Below are positions 16,541-25,963 of a stretch of 64,000 nt of DNA, piece by piece. Below the pieces are notes generated by a model, which saw only the letters and a program-made list of their open reading frames with translations, did not search any database and had not been told where the DNA came from. The stretch is from NCBI GenBank assembly GCA_019694355.1, contig JAIBCB010000003.1, forward strand, positions 248,001 through 312,000, given 5' to 3'. The position numbers were made by a program, and so were the translations under genes. Source of the stretch: Pyrinomonadaceae bacterium (GTDB taxonomy: Bacteria; Acidobacteriota; Blastocatellia; Pyrinomonadales; Pyrinomonadaceae). The number at the start of each line of letters is the position of its first letter. The first letter of the stretch is position 1.

Positions 16541-17589
16541 AGGCGTTGTCCTGCCCGAGAAGCGATCTCGGACACAAGCATTTCTAATTGTTTTCGGGGG
16601 CCGTCAGTGCCCCCTTTTGACGTTTTGACCGCAAGGTCGGTTTCCGCAATGCGTTTTACCGCATATTCGATCTCTGCGGCATCTGTCCGACGTGCGGCGG
16701 CAAAATACGCGTCGTGTTGGTCAAATCTGACGCCCAGGGCCCGCGTGATCACCCCGCGGTCAACACCGCGCTCCGTCTGACTCTTTACTATCCCAAGCTT
16801 TCGAAAATAGAAACCGAGTGAACCGAGAAGGACGACCGGCTCAGCCCCATCTTCAAGTATTTTCCGAAGGGCTTTGAGAGCCTCTTGCGGACGGTTGCGG
16901 CTGAGTTCGTTTGTGAGGACGAAGCTGTCGAGTTCTCGATGATCTGCCACGAGCGCTTCGACAAGTTCAAGAGTAATGACCTTATCGGGCAATGCCGCCG
17001 TCATTAGCTTTCCGGCTTCATTCTCGAGTCGTGCGACGTTGTGGCCGCAAAGAGATGCGAGCAGTCCGATCGCCGCGTTCTCGATCGTGACGCCATTTCG
17101 CTTAAAGATCCTTTCGGCCCACGAGCGAAGCCCGGCCTCACCAAGCTGATCGAACTTGACGACAGCCGCGAACTTCTCAAGCAGCTTCATCATCTTGCGG
17201 TTTCGGTTAAGTTCGCTGCCGATAAAGATGACCACGCTTGTTGGCGATGGCCTATTAAAATACGATGTGAGAAGCGGCTCGTGCTCCTCTTTTAACGTGT
17301 CGCGTGCGGCGGACGCTCCGACCGCCGCATCCGTAATTCTGATCAGCCGCCTTTCCGACATCATCGGCAGTTGTTCGGCTGCTTCGAGAGCACGCCGCAG
17401 ATTCTCCGGCGTCGAAAGGCTGAATTCCGTCTCGTTAAAATCCCGCGCATCAGCTTCGGAAAAGCAATGTTGGGCGATCGCCTTTTCGGCCTGCTGGCGA
17501 AGGTAGGTTTCCTCACCGTAAAGCACATAGACGGGAGCGAATTCGCGCCGCTGCACCTGATCCCAAAGTTGTTCGCGGGTAAGGATCAT
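16537..17589 (-). CDS. holA: DNA polymerase III subunit delta
   Basis: A 350-residue protein matching HolA, the clamp-loader wrench that opens the beta clamp. The N-terminus APVYVLYGEETYLRQQAEKAI is the family hallmark, followed by FNETEFSL, AAEQLPMMSERRLIRITDA, VVIFIGSELNRNRKMMKLLEK and the C-terminal helical bundle with VLLGSLGFYFRKL. The start was set at the ATG at 17589, because the upstream open stretch (to 17754) overlaps the lptE-like gene and shows no conserved sequence. The 13-base gap to lptE recalls the classical lptE-holA order. Confidence 0.88.
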   Translation of the reverse strand: MILTREQLWDQVQRREFAPVYVLYGEETYLRQQAEKAIAQHCFSEADARDFNETEFSLSTPENLRRALEAAEQLPMMSERRLIRITDAAVGASAARDTLKEEHEPLLTSYFNRPSPTSVVIFIGSELNRNRKMMKLLEKFAAVVKFDQLGEAGLRSWAERIFKRNGVTIENAAIGLLASLCGHNVARLENEAGKLMTAALPDKVITLELVEALVADHRELDSFVLTNELSRNRPQEALKALRKILEDGAEPVVLLGSLGFYFRKLGIVKSQTERGVDRGVITRALGVRFDQHDAYFAAARRTDAAEIEYAVKRIAETDLAVKTSKGGTDGPRKQLEMLVSEIASRAGQRL

Positions 17590-17602
17590 CAGTAAAAATG
17601 TG

Positions 17603-18160
17603 TCACTTCTTTTCTTCTCTAACACCGAGGCCGTTGACGACGGCCGAAACGACCGATTCGGCAAAGGCTCGGGCCATACGCTCGACCGCGGGGTCTTCCT
17701 CGTTAAAGAATGAACGCGGGTCTTCCGAGAATTCGAAGGAATCGCGAAAGACAAAATTCTGATTGTCGTAAAGGATCTTTTCGCGCCGCAGATCGCGGAT
17801 CGTCACGGCACCAACGATCGTCACTTCATAGACGCGTGCCCGGCCTTCTTTATCGAGCAGGACGCCGGTGAAGAAGAAATCGCGGATCGTGCCCTCGACG
17901 ACAGCGTCGGCACCTGTCCGGGAACCTTGAACGACGAGGCCGTTGCCGCGTCGGATGATCTCGCGGGAGACCGCCTCGGTAAAGCGCGATTCGACCTTGT
18001 AATGCAACCCTTTTGCCTCGGTCTGGAAGATCGGCACCGCGACGATCTTGATGTCCTTCGGAAGGCCCGAGTTCGTTACCGGTTTATAGCATTCGGTAAA
18101 GCCGCTCGCCAGAAAGAAGACAAGGCAGGTGAATATTGCTGTTCGTGTTCTCGAAATCAT
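17603..18160 (-). CDS. lptE: LPS-assembly lipoprotein LptE-like
   Basis: A 185-residue exported protein with a hydrophobic signal sequence (about 5-22) and a possible lipid-anchoring Cys in GFTECYKPV (about 25), though the residues before it fit a lipobox poorly. The mature part has the LptE pattern KIVAVPIFQTEAKGLHYKVESRFTEAVSREII (read as IVAVPIF, RFTEAVSREI), then GNGLVVQ, ADAVVEGTI and a beta-rich tail. LptE plugs the LptD barrel that inserts lipopolysaccharide in the outer membrane. It lies upstream of holA and overlaps a tiny membrane-protein gene by 4 bases. The start at 18160 is the ATG coupled to that stop. Confidence 0.75.
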   Translation of the reverse strand: MISRTRTAIFTCLVFFLASGFTECYKPVTNSGLPKDIKIVAVPIFQTEAKGLHYKVESRFTEAVSREIIRRGNGLVVQGSRTGADAVVEGTIRDFFFTGVLLDKEGRARVYEVTIVGAVTIRDLRREKILYDNQNFVFRDSFEFSEDPRSFFNEEDPAVERMARAFAESVVSAVVNGLGVREEKK

Positions 18161-18306
18161 CGCCTCTTCAAGAACCTCCGGCCGAGCCAAACGAACAGAA
18201 GAGCTCCGAGGAAAGCGAAAATAGCTCCGAACAAAACGTCGAGCCAACTAAGGTTTGCTGGCCCCGGCCCGGCCGGAACATCGAATAGAAAAAGCAGCAG
18301 AAACAT
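18157..18306 (-). CDS. 49-residue membrane protein, translationally coupled to lptE
   Basis: A short reading frame from ATG (18304-18306) to TGA (18157-18159) encodes a hydrophobic N-terminus MFLLLFLFDVPAGPG and a second hydrophobic helix LDVLFGAIFAFLGALLFVWLG, ending in the basic cluster RRFLKRR. The positive tail predicts a C-in topology. Its stop overlaps the lptE start (ATGA), and it begins 11 bases after folP stops, so it fits neatly in the folP-lptE-holA series. Small genes like this are easily missed in annotation. The function is unknown. Confidence 0.65.
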   Translation of the reverse strand: MFLLLFLFDVPAGPGPANLSWLDVLFGAIFAFLGALLFVWLGRRFLKRR

Positions 18307-18316
18307 AAACTTTTAG

Positions 18317-19159
18317 TTAGTCCAGCAAGCCTAAGGCCTTGGCCGTCTTGAGTGCTTGGCGCGTCTCGCGGACATCGTGAACTCGAAGGATCTTTGCTCC
18401 ATTCCTTACCGCAGCTATCGCGGCCGCCAGGCTTCCGCCAAGGCGTTCTCCCGCATCAGGCTCATTGCAGAGCTTTCCAATGAACGATTTTCTTGATGCG
18501 CCCACAAGCATCGGACACTCTTCGAACTTTTTGACGATTCTAGCAAGATTTGCGATCAGGGATAAGTTCTGCTCGACTGTTTTGCCAAAACCGATGCCGA
18601 CATCCAGAGCGATCTTGTCGTGAGAAACGCCGCGGGAGACCGCGATCTCGATGCTCTCACGAAGACCGTTTTCGACCTCGGCAAAGATATCAGCGACGGG
18701 AGTCTGCGAATGCATTTCGCTGAATTCACCACGCGAATGCATCAAGACGAGGCCCGCACCCTTGGCCGCTGCAGCATCTGCGACCTGCGGGTCGAACCTT
18801 AAGCCCGAAATATCATTCACGATCTCTGCACCGCTTTCGAGTGCGGCCTCTGCGACCGCGGCCTTGCTCGTATCGACAGAGATCGGGACATCGAAACGAG
18901 AAACGACGGCACGAATGACGGGAATGATCCGATCGATCTCTTCGTCCGCGGAAACCCGTTCGCTGCCCGGCCTTGTCGATTCGCCGCCGATATCGAGAAT
19001 GTCAGCACCCTCTTCGATCAAGCGTTCGGCGCGTCGAACAGCGTCGTCAAGGGCAAAAGCTTCGCCGCCATCCGAAAAACTATCGGGCGTGGTGTTCACG
19101 ATGCCCTTTATGAGCACGCTCGAAAGTTCGAGTTCCCTTTTTGAAGTGCGCCAGATCAC
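18317..19159 (-). CDS. folP: Dihydropteroate synthase
   Basis: A 280-residue TIM-barrel enzyme that condenses dihydropterin pyrophosphate with p-aminobenzoate in folate synthesis. All motifs are present: GIVNTTPDSFSDGG (about 19-32), DIGGESTRPGSE (about 56-67), VDTSKAAVAEAAL (about 99-111), IVNDISGLR, LMHSRG, IALDVGIGFGKT (about 196-207) and LVGASRKSFIG (about 228-238). The start is GTG at 19159; a weak ribosome site leaves a few codons of doubt. It is read in the same direction as the small membrane gene, lptE and holA downstream. Confidence 0.93.
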   Translation of the reverse strand: MIWRTSKRELELSSVLIKGIVNTTPDSFSDGGEAFALDDAVRRAERLIEEGADILDIGGESTRPGSERVSADEEIDRIIPVIRAVVSRFDVPISVDTSKAAVAEAALESGAEIVNDISGLRFDPQVADAAAAKGAGLVLMHSRGEFSEMHSQTPVADIFAEVENGLRESIEIAVSRGVSHDKIALDVGIGFGKTVEQNLSLIANLARIVKKFEECPMLVGASRKSFIGKLCNEPDAGERLGGSLAAAIAAVRNGAKILRVHDVRETRQALKTAKALGLLD

Positions 19160-19190
19160 GAATAAAAAAGTTCAGAAAGATTGTAAAGCA

Positions 19191-19223
19191 AAAAGGGATG
19201 AAGCGTCCTGCCTCATCCCTTTT
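19191..19223 (-). terminator. Intrinsic terminator after ftsH
   Basis: An 11-bp perfect stem (AAAAGGGATGA / TCATCCCTTTT) with an 11-base loop lies 23 bases after the ftsH stop, and the minus-strand arm ends in a T-run. It separates ftsH from folP. Confidence 0.85.
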
Positions 19224-19245
19224 ATTTGATCATGACCGAGCAGGC

Positions 19246-21192
19246 CTATGCCGTTGCCGGATTGTTGCCGGTGATCGGCGGCAGGATCGGCTTCTTGAAC
19301 GGCTTATCGGTCGAGCCTTCGTTCTCCGGCGAGCCGTCGTCATCATCGCTTGAAGCAGGTTCTGCATCAAGCGGAAGACCGGCGACGACGCGTCGGATCT
19401 GAATGCTGTCCAGAGTCTCGAATTCAAGCAGAGCCTCGGCGAGACGGACCATTGCGTCGCGATTCTCGCGGATGATCTTCTCGGCGCGTTCGTATTGTTC
19501 GGCGACGATCCGTTTGACCTCAGCATCGATCTTGATCGCGGTGTCTTCGGAATAATCACGATGCTGCGCGATCTCGCGGCCAAGGAATATCTGCTCTTCC
19601 TTTTTACCAAAGGTCAGAGGCCCAAGCGCGCTCATTCCGTATTCGCAGACCATCGCACGTGCGACCTCGGTCGCTTTCTCGATATCGTTCGAGGCACCGG
19701 TCGTGATCGAGCCGATGAAAATATCTTCGGCGATACGGCCGCCCATCGCCATTGCGATCTGCCCAAGGAGATATTCCTTCGAAGCTGACAGACGATCCTT
19801 TTCGGGAAGATACATCGTCAGGCCGAGGGCCATTCCGCGCGGAATGATCGTGACCTTATGGACGGGATCGATATTCGGCACTTTGAGGCCGACGAGCGTA
19901 TGGCCGGCTTCGTGATAGGCCGTGATGCGCTTCTCTTCGTCCGAGATGACCATCGACTTGCGCTCGGCGCCCATCATCACCTTGTCTTTGGCGATCTCAA
20001 AATCCGCCATCGTAACGACCTTCTTGTTGAAGCGTGCCGCGTTCAGGGCGGCTTCGTTAACGATGTTCGCGAGGTCGGCACCGGTGAAACCGGGCGTTCC
20101 GCGTGCGATCACGCTGATATCGACGCCTTCGTCAAGCGGGATCTTGCGTGTGTGAACCTTCAAGATACCTTCGCGGCCGCGAACATCGGGACGGCCGACG
20201 ACAACGCGTCGGTCAAAGCGTCCGGGCCGAAGAAGTGCCGGATCGAGTACATCAGGCCGGTTCGTCGAAGCCATCAAGATCACGCCGTCGTTCGACTCGA
20301 AACCGTCCATCTCGACAAGAAGCTGGTTGAGCGTCTGCTCGCGTTCATCATGGCCGCCGCCAAGGCCGGCACCGCGATGGCGTCCGACAGCGTCGATCTC
20401 ATCGATAAAGATTATGCAGGGCGCGTTCTTTTTGCCCTGCTCGAAAAGGTCGCGTACGCGGCTCGCACCGACACCGACGAACATTTCGACAAAATCTGAG
20501 CCTGAGATCGAGAAGAACGGCACGTTCGCTTCACCTGCGACAGCTTTTGCAAGCAAGGTCTTGCCGGTTCCCGGAGGTCCGACCATCAGAACGCCCTTCG
20601 GGATCTTGCCGCCGAGTTTCTGGAACTTCTGCGGATCTTTTAGAAATTCGATGATCTCCTGCAGTTCTTCTTTTGCTTCATCAACGCCGGAGACATCCTT
20701 GAAAGTGACGCGCTTCTGCTGATTATTGAGAAGCTTTGCTTTCGATTTACCGAAGCTAAGGGCTTTATTGCCGCCCGCCTGCATTTGGCGAAGCGTAAAG
20801 GCAAGCACACCAAGGATAAGCAAGATCGGCAGAAACTGTATCAGTAGGATCCAGCCCCAGCCTTCGCTCTTTTGCTCATCGCGGTCGACGATCTGCGTGC
20901 TCGTGCCGGCATTCTGTTCGTTAAAGGCGGCGATCTTTTCCTTCAAAAGCTTTATCGTAGCGTCGCTGCCGATATTCGTGACGTATTTTGCGTTATTTAC
21001 GTCAGTGAACTCGACCTGCGACTGCCTGAACAGAGCTTCCTTGAAGTCCTTGTTGTTGATATGGGTGATCGCCGCATCAATGCTGAGATCCTGGGCCGGC
21101 TTGTTCTGTTTGGTCTGCAGAAACCAAACAAAGACGAGCGCACCCGTGATGATGATCATCCAAAGAAGAATTTGTCGTGCCTTCGAACTCAA
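19246..21192 (-). CDS. ftsH: ATP-dependent zinc metalloprotease FtsH
   Basis: A 648-residue membrane-anchored AAA+ protease that degrades membrane and short-lived cytoplasmic proteins. Two membrane segments (about 8-25 and 117-134) flank the periplasmic region. The AAA domain has Walker [19 protein letters not shown] (about 212-229), Walker [12 protein letters not shown], and arginine-finger region RPGRFDR. The M41 protease has HEAGH (about 429-433), with the third zinc ligand Asp further on. A TTG at 21192 was chosen because GGAGG sits 9 bases upstream; the frame stays open to a TTG at 21234. The C-terminus is a Ser/Asp/Pro-rich tail. Confidence 0.95.
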   Translation of the reverse strand: MSSKARQILLWMIIITGALVFVWFLQTKQNKPAQDLSIDAAITHINNKDFKEALFRQSQVEFTDVNNAKYVTNIGSDATIKLLKEKIAAFNEQNAGTSTQIVDRDEQKSEGWGWILLIQFLPILLILGVLAFTLRQMQAGGNKALSFGKSKAKLLNNQQKRVTFKDVSGVDEAKEELQEIIEFLKDPQKFQKLGGKIPKGVLMVGPPGTGKTLLAKAVAGEANVPFFSISGSDFVEMFVGVGASRVRDLFEQGKKNAPCIIFIDEIDAVGRHRGAGLGGGHDEREQTLNQLLVEMDGFESNDGVILMASTNRPDVLDPALLRPGRFDRRVVVGRPDVRGREGILKVHTRKIPLDEGVDISVIARGTPGFTGADLANIVNEAALNAARFNKKVVTMADFEIAKDKVMMGAERKSMVISDEEKRITAYHEAGHTLVGLKVPNIDPVHKVTIIPRGMALGLTMYLPEKDRLSASKEYLLGQIAMAMGGRIAEDIFIGSITTGASNDIEKATEVARAMVCEYGMSALGPLTFGKKEEQIFLGREIAQHRDYSEDTAIKIDAEVKRIVAEQYERAEKIIRENRDAMVRLAEALLEFETLDSIQIRRVVAGLPLDAEPASSDDDDGSPENEGSTDKPFKKPILPPITGNNPATA

Positions 21193-21280
21193 AATAAAAA
21201 GCCTCCGCCTGAACCTTTCGCTTCTTGCCACCAAGAAGACGGGCCAAAAATGGCAGTCATCTTAGGATGAAAGGCGGCTA

Positions 21281-21342
21281 TTGGCGCGTTGTTCCCGAAA
21301 AATCGGGGACGAACAGCGCCAACCTTTAATTTTAGGCGCTCG
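21281..21342 (-). promoter_or_regulatory. Alternative hairpins in the tilS-ftsH gap
   Basis: On the minus strand, GGCGCTGTTCG...(C)GAACAACGCGCC can form a long hairpin around CCCCGATTTTTCGGG (21281-21322). Its left arm GGCGCT can pair instead with AGCGCC about 14 bases earlier. The two structures exclude each other. It may be a terminator remnant or a leader control element for ftsH. Confidence 0.35.
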
Positions 21343-21359
21343 GACAGCCTTTTTCAACC

Positions 21360-22307
21360 TTATTTAGTACGGTAAGTTAGCCAGCCGCCGCTTCTTTCGA
21401 CAACTCCGCCGCCGGGAAGTTCCGCAATTCGCCCGCTTTTGACGCTTTTTGCAAGGTCGCTGACCGCCTTTATGTGTGCGGCGGTCAACTTTCGTGCGTG
21501 GCCGCGGCGGGCGATCAGCCAGTTTCGGATCAGCGTCAGGCGTTCGGTTTCCTCAAGCCCTAGGAGGTCGGTTGACCGGAGTCTCTCTCCGGACGGACCG
21601 CCTGACGGATCCTGTGAAAAATGCCCCGCGGTCCTGGCCAACGTCTCGACAATGCGAGGATTTAGCTCGGAAAGCAGCGGGATCACTTCACGGCGGATCT
21701 TTACGCGGGAAAAACGAAGATCTTCGTTCATCGGGTCTGAGCGAAAATCGACACCAAGATCGCTGCAATATTCGACCGTGTCCTCGCGAGAAGCGATCCG
21801 CAGCAGCGGACGAATGAGCTGTGCCTGACAGCCTTCCAACGGCCGTGCAGTCGGCATTGCGGCAAGGCCTGACGGGCCGCTTCCGCGAACTAAGTTCAAC
21901 AGGAACGTCTCAGCCTGATCGTTGATCGTGTGGCCGGTCAACACCGCGTTTGCATCATATTTCTCCGCTGTTTTAGCAAGAAACTTATAGCGGGCTAGAC
22001 GTGCATTTTCCTCAAGGTTGCCGCGTTTTGCCACCTGAGAACGTCCAAGCTCGAACGTGATGTCGCGTTCTTCGCAAAGTTTGCGGACAAACTCCGCATC
22101 GTTCCGGCTGTCTTTTCGCAAGCCATGGTCAAAATGCGCCGCGACGAGCTTATAACGAAGCTTTTTCCTCGCGATCAGCTCGTTGACGGCCAAGAGCAAA
22201 GCGGTCGAATCTGCGCCGCCCGAACAACCGACGACGACGGTTTCTCCGTCCGTTTGCAGCGAAAGCCTTCGCCATTCCGTGATCAATTTTCGCTCGAATC
22301 GATTCAC
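21360..22307 (-). CDS. tilS: tRNA(Ile)-lysidine synthetase
   Basis: A 315-residue N-type ATP pyrophosphatase that converts C34 of tRNA-Ile(CAU) to lysidine, giving AUA decoding. The PP-loop is VVVGCSGGADSTALLLA (about 24-40), followed by LVAAHFDHGLR and AVLTGHTINDQAETFLLNLVRGSG (read as LTGHTINDQAETF and NLVRGSG). The protein is short compared with E. coli TilS (about 430 residues), lacking most of the C-terminal domains, as in several phyla. The start is GTG at 22307. Three 19-bp tandem repeats lie about 115-170 bases upstream. Confidence 0.9.
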   Translation of the reverse strand: MNRFERKLITEWRRLSLQTDGETVVVGCSGGADSTALLLAVNELIARKKLRYKLVAAHFDHGLRKDSRNDAEFVRKLCEERDITFELGRSQVAKRGNLEENARLARYKFLAKTAEKYDANAVLTGHTINDQAETFLLNLVRGSGPSGLAAMPTARPLEGCQAQLIRPLLRIASREDTVEYCSDLGVDFRSDPMNEDLRFSRVKIRREVIPLLSELNPRIVETLARTAGHFSQDPSGGPSGERLRSTDLLGLEETERLTLIRNWLIARRGHARKLTAAHIKAVSDLAKSVKSGRIAELPGGGVVERSGGWLTYRTK

Positions 22308-22419
22308 CTAGCGACCGCTCCCGGTTCCGACCTGCGGGCATTCTGTTGTCTGCGGCAAAACGTCATAAAACCCCTCGACCAACAAGAATTCTACCCACGT
22401 TTTCGCCCGCCGAATAGCA

Positions 22420-22476
22420 CAAACCGCACAAAACGTATCAAACCGCACAAAATGTATCAAACCGCACAAAAAGTAC
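22420..22476. repeat. Three tandem 19-bp repeats upstream of tilS
   Basis: Units at 22420-22438, 22439-22457 and 22458-22476 share CAAACCGCACAAAA followed by a variable (C/T/A)GTA(T/C). They are exact end-to-end copies apart from one to three changes. The location between the thioesterase and the tilS start would suit an operator array, but slippage repeats are equally possible. Confidence 0.8.
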
Positions 22477-22531
22477 ACGATCTGCACAGAATTCAGTATC
22501 ACCTGCGGCAGTGGGTGGGCATGCGATCTTG

Positions 22532-22957
22532 TCAGTTCTGTTGATATGCGGCCCTTTTCTGATTAAGGATGGTGATCCGAGATGTCGAGATAAGCTTTCC
22601 GCGGCGATCCGTGATCTCGATCTTCCAGATGCTGATCGTTTTGCCCGAATGGATCGGCTCGGCAACAGCAGTTATGAGTCCTTTTGAGACGGCACGAACG
22701 TGGTTCGCATTGATCTCTATGCCGACAGGCGTTACCTTTTCGAGGTCTGCCCCAACGACCGCCCCGACTGACGCGGCACTTTCTGCCAAAAGGACAGAAA
22801 CGCCGCCATTCATAACGCCCGTGTATTGATGCACCTTTGGCGTTACTTCCATCGTAAGAACGACGCGTTCCGGCTTTGCCTCGACGATCTCGATCCCAAG
22901 GAAGACGAAGAGTTCGTTGTTCGCAGTGTCTTTAAGCAGGCGTTCTCGATCGATCAT
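22532..22957 (-). CDS. Hotdog-fold thioesterase (PaaI/YdiI family)
   Basis: A 141-residue acyl-CoA thioesterase of the PaaI type. Core motifs: FLGIEIVEAKPERVVLTMEV, then HQYTGVMNGGVSVLLAESAAS (the conserved HxxxGxxHGG-like segment, here with MNGG, and the catalytic Glu/Asp in LAESAA), and VGIEINANHVRAVSKG. Such enzymes hydrolyse aryl- or acyl-CoA esters, including DHNA-CoA in menaquinone synthesis. Its start overlaps the argH stop by 4 bases (ATGA), so it is coupled to argH even though the functions are not obviously linked. Confidence 0.87.
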   Translation of the reverse strand: MIDRERLLKDTANNELFVFLGIEIVEAKPERVVLTMEVTPKVHQYTGVMNGGVSVLLAESAASVGAVVGADLEKVTPVGIEINANHVRAVSKGLITAVAEPIHSGKTISIWKIEITDRRGKLISTSRITILNQKRAAYQQN

Positions 22958-24345
22958 TTTTCAAGTTTTGATCTTGCCGCAGCAAGTGCTTCACGTACGC
23001 GTTCCGGTGATGTGCCGCCGACCGCCGAACGGGCAGCAAGCGAGGACGCCAAACTCAGCCGCTCATACACATCTTCTTCGATCAGTTCAGAAAATTGCGA
23101 AAGACCGCCAAGTTCGAGTTCGTTCAGCTCGCAGCCTTTTTCGATCGCAAAAAGCACCGCTTTTCCGACGGTCTCATGAGCGATACGAAAGGGCATCCCT
23201 TTCGCGACGAGATAGTCCGCAAGGTCGGTTGCGTTCAAATAACCGGTGGCAGCGGCATTTCGTGCAGCCTCTGCGTTCAAGGATGTATTGTTGAGGATAA
23301 CTGCGGCGGCACGCAGCGATATGCCGATCGTGTCGATCGTATCGAAAACGGCCTCCTTGTCTTCCTGCATATCCTTGTTGTAGGCAAGCGGAAGCCCTTT
23401 GATCATCGTAAGGAGCGCGAGCGCATTGCCAAAGACTCGGCCGGTCTTGCCGCGCAGAAGTTCGAGCGCGTCCGGATTCTTTTTCTGAGGCATCAGGCTC
23501 GAACCGCTCGAAACCGCGTCGCTCAGCGTGATAAAGCCGAACTCCGTCGAAGCATAGAGGATCATATCCTCAGCGAGCCGCGAGAGATGCACCATCAAGA
23601 GCGATGCCGCCGAGCAGATATCGACAGCAAAATCACGATCCGAGACACCGTCGAGACTGTTCTTCGAAAGGCCATCGAAACCAAGTTCTTGCGCGACGGC
23701 TTCGCGGTCAATCGGAAAGCCGGTTCCCGCGACCGCTCCCGAACCCAAGGGCATCACGTTCGTTCGCTCGCGTGCCTGGCCAAACCGCTCGACGTCTCGC
23801 TCGAGCATCTCAAAATACGCAAGACACCAATGAGCAAAAAGAACGGGCTGAGCACGCTGAAGATGCGTGTAGGCCGGAATTACGGCGTCCTGATGCCGCG
23901 TTGCAAGGTCGAGGAGCGAACGCTCAACACGCCGTATCAGCTCGATAACGGCATCAATTTCGTCCCGGCACCAAAGCCTGAATGCGGTCGCGACCTGATC
24001 GTTGCGGCTGCGGCCGGTGTGAACTTTTCTTCCGGTGTCGCCGATCTTCTCTATCAGCTTTGCCTCGATGAAAGAATGCACATCCTCGGCCTTTGCCGTC
24101 GCGAAATGGTCGGCGTTCTCACTCGCTTCATTCAACAGGGCTTTCAGCCCGTCGACAATGCTGTTGCCTTCCTCGGACGAGATAATTCCGGCGCGTTGAA
24201 GGCCGTTCGCGTGGGCGATGCTCGCCGTAACGTCCGCGGCGAAAAGACGCTGGTCGAATCGGAAAGAATCGTTGAATTCGGCGAACGTTTCGTCCGGCGG
24301 AGCCGTAAACCGCCCGCCCCAAAGCTGTTTCTTGTCGTCGCTCAT
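22954..24345 (-). CDS. argH: Argininosuccinate lyase
   Basis: A 463-residue homotetrameric lyase that releases fumarate from argininosuccinate in the last step of arginine synthesis. Motifs: [18 protein letters not shown] at the N-terminus, [17 protein letters not shown] (about 108-124), [13 protein letters not shown] (about 157-169), and the fumarase-superfamily signature [12 protein letters not shown] (about 277-288). It is transcribed divergently from argG (ATGs about 80 bases apart), so both are likely controlled from one shared region. The opposite strand is open over most of this gene, but that is a codon-usage effect. Confidence 0.96.
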   Translation of the reverse strand: MSDDKKQLWGGRFTAPPDETFAEFNDSFRFDQRLFAADVTASIAHANGLQRAGIISSEEGNSIVDGLKALLNEASENADHFATAKAEDVHSFIEAKLIEKIGDTGRKVHTGRSRNDQVATAFRLWCRDEIDAVIELIRRVERSLLDLATRHQDAVIPAYTHLQRAQPVLFAHWCLAYFEMLERDVERFGQARERTNVMPLGSGAVAGTGFPIDREAVAQELGFDGLSKNSLDGVSDRDFAVDICSAASLLMVHLSRLAEDMILYASTEFGFITLSDAVSSGSSLMPQKKNPDALELLRGKTGRVFGNALALLTMIKGLPLAYNKDMQEDKEAVFDTIDTIGISLRAAAVILNNTSLNAEAARNAAATGYLNATDLADYLVAKGMPFRIAHETVGKAVLFAIEKGCELNELELGGLSQFSELIEEDVYERLSLASSLAARSAVGGTSPERVREALAAARSKLEK

Positions 24346-24426
24346 AGAGAATCGAGAGTTTTACGGTATTCTACTTCTTTTGGCAGACATACGGCATTTC
24401 CAAGCCGAGAAACTGCGAATTTTGTG

Positions 24427-25626
24427 ATGAAAAAAGATATTAAAAAACTCGTTCTGGCGTATTCCGGCGGACTCGACACGTCCGCGATGCTGCTCTGGAT
24501 CAAGGAAACTTACGGCTGCGAGGTCATCTGCTACACCGCAGATGTCGGCCAGGGCGACGAACTCGACGGCCTCGAGGAAAAGGCACTCAAAACCGGAGCC
24601 TCGAAACTCTATGTCGAAGACCTGCGCGAGGAATTCGTCAAAGACTTCGTATGGACGGCGGTAAAAGCGAACGCTCTTTACGAAGGCACTTACCTGCTCG
24701 GCACAAGTCTTGCCCGGCCCGTGATCGCAAAGCGTCAGATCGAGATCGCCCAGAATGAGGGCGCGGACGCGGTCGCCCACGGCGCGACAGGCAAGGGCAA
24801 CGATCAGGTGCGTTTTGAGCTCACATACTACGCGCTCAAGCCCGACATAAAGGTCGTTGCGCCGTGGCGGCACTGGGATTTCAAGGGACGTGCAGACCTG
24901 ATCGCATACTGCGAAAAGCACGGCATTCCCGTTACGGCGACGACGCAGAAACCGTATTCGATGGACCGCAATCTTATGCACGTCTCATACGAAGGCGGCA
25001 TTCTCGAAGACCCGTGGGCCGCACCTCCCGAAGACATTTTTCTGATGACGAAGTCGCCGGAGAATGCGGTCGATGCGCCGACCGAGATCACTCTGACGTT
25101 CGAAAAAGGCGAACCGGTCGCGATCGATGGCGAAAGATACGGGCCGGTCGATATGCTCTCAAAACTCAATCATCTTGCGGGCGAGAACGGCATCGGCCGT
25201 ATCGACATCGTCGAAAATCGTTTTGTCGGGATGAAGTCCCGCGGTGTTTACGAGACGCCGGGCGTGACGATCCTGCAGGCGGCGCACCGCGCGCTTGAGT
25301 CCATCACTATGGATCGCGAAGTTATGCGACTGCGCGACAGCTTGGGGACGAAATTCGCCGAGAGCGTTTATTACGGATTCTGGTTCGCACCGGAGTTCGA
25401 GATCTTGCGGAAAATGATCGACGAAACGCAAGAGACGGTCAACGGCGACGTTCGCCTCAAGCTTTACAAGGGCAACGTTATCGTCGAAGGCCGCCGTTCA
25501 CCGAATTCGCTCTATCGCGAACGCGTCGTTACATTCGAGGACGACGCCGGTGCATACGACCAGCAGGACGCCGAAGGCTTCATAAAACTCCAGGCTTTGA
25601 GACTAAGACTGCGGAATATGGAGTAG
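24427..25626 (+). CDS. argG: Argininosuccinate synthase
   Basis: A 399-residue ATP-dependent ligase joining citrulline and aspartate. The P-loop-like [14 protein letters not shown] is at about 11-24, with [11 protein letters not shown], then [19 protein letters not shown] (about 117-135) and [15 protein letters not shown]. The ATG at 24427 gives the typical N-terminus [15 protein letters not shown]; an upstream GTG at 24424 would add one residue. The frame is open for another 444 codons upstream, but that part is antisense to argH and carries no ArgG-like sequence. Confidence 0.96.
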   Translation: MKKDIKKLVLAYSGGLDTSAMLLWIKETYGCEVICYTADVGQGDELDGLEEKALKTGASKLYVEDLREEFVKDFVWTAVKANALYEGTYLLGTSLARPVIAKRQIEIAQNEGADAVAHGATGKGNDQVRFELTYYALKPDIKVVAPWRHWDFKGRADLIAYCEKHGIPVTATTQKPYSMDRNLMHVSYEGGILEDPWAAPPEDIFLMTKSPENAVDAPTEITLTFEKGEPVAIDGERYGPVDMLSKLNHLAGENGIGRIDIVENRFVGMKSRGVYETPGVTILQAAHRALESITMDREVMRLRDSLGTKFAESVYYGFWFAPEFEILRKMIDETQETVNGDVRLKLYKGNVIVEGRRSPNSLYRERVVTFEDDAGAYDQQDAEGFIKLQALRLRLRNME

Positions 25627-25667
25627 CGGATCGAAACTCGTCCACAAGAGTATGCTATTTGCCCGCT

Positions 25668-25692
25668 TGGCAAAGATTGACATACTTTGCCA
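25668..25692 (+). promoter_or_regulatory. Perfect inverted repeat around the -35 of the ParDE pair
   Basis: TGGCAAAG (25668-25675) and CTTTGCCA (25685-25692) form a perfect 8-bp inverted repeat whose 9-base centre contains TTGACA (25677-25682). This is the expected layout of a ParD autoregulatory operator over the promoter. The -10 is weaker (near 25697-25705). Confidence 0.55.
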
Positions 25693-25711
25693 TTACGGAT
25701 AGTCTGCTTTT

Positions 25712-25963
25712 ATGGCCATAACTACAATGAACATATCTTTGCCAGAATCGATGCGTGTTTTAGTAGAAGACGCACTTGCTGACGACGGCTATGGCAGCGC
25801 TAGCGAATATGTCCGCGATCTGATCAGAGCCGATCAAAAACGCCGAAACGAACTGAAGTTGGAAAGCCTATTGCTCGAGCGACTTAGGTCTGGTGATGAT
25901 GCGGGCTTTAGCATGGACGATGTCCGGGCCGAAGTGCGAAGACGGATCAAGTCGAAGGTATGA
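25712..25963 (+). CDS. parD: ParD-family antitoxin
   Basis: An 83-residue ribbon-helix-helix protein. The beta ribbon MNISLPESMRVLVEDAL and helix GSASEYVRDLIRADQ are the ParD/CopG signature; the C-terminal half (RRNELKLESLLLERLRSG...) is the toxin-wrapping helix. It overlaps the ParE-like gene by 4 bases (ATGA) and probably represses its own promoter through the inverted repeat just upstream. Confidence 0.9.
   Translation: MAITTMNISLPESMRVLVEDALADDGYGSASEYVRDLIRADQKRRNELKLESLLLERLRSGDDAGFSMDDVRAEVRRRIKSKV

Noticed and set aside
17590..17754. N-terminal extension of HolA
   Set aside because: It would overlap the lptE-like gene, and the extra 55 residues have no HolA-like sequence; the ATG at 17589 fits the family.
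22420..22476. Possible CRISPR repeats or replication iterons before tilS
   Set aside because: Units are head to tail with no spacers, and there is no initiator gene, so neither fits.
23095..24426. Open frame of 444 codons on the plus strand joined to argG
   Set aside because: It is antisense to argH, which has all family motifs. The amino acid sequence is unlike any ArgG, and long antisense frames are common with this codon usage.
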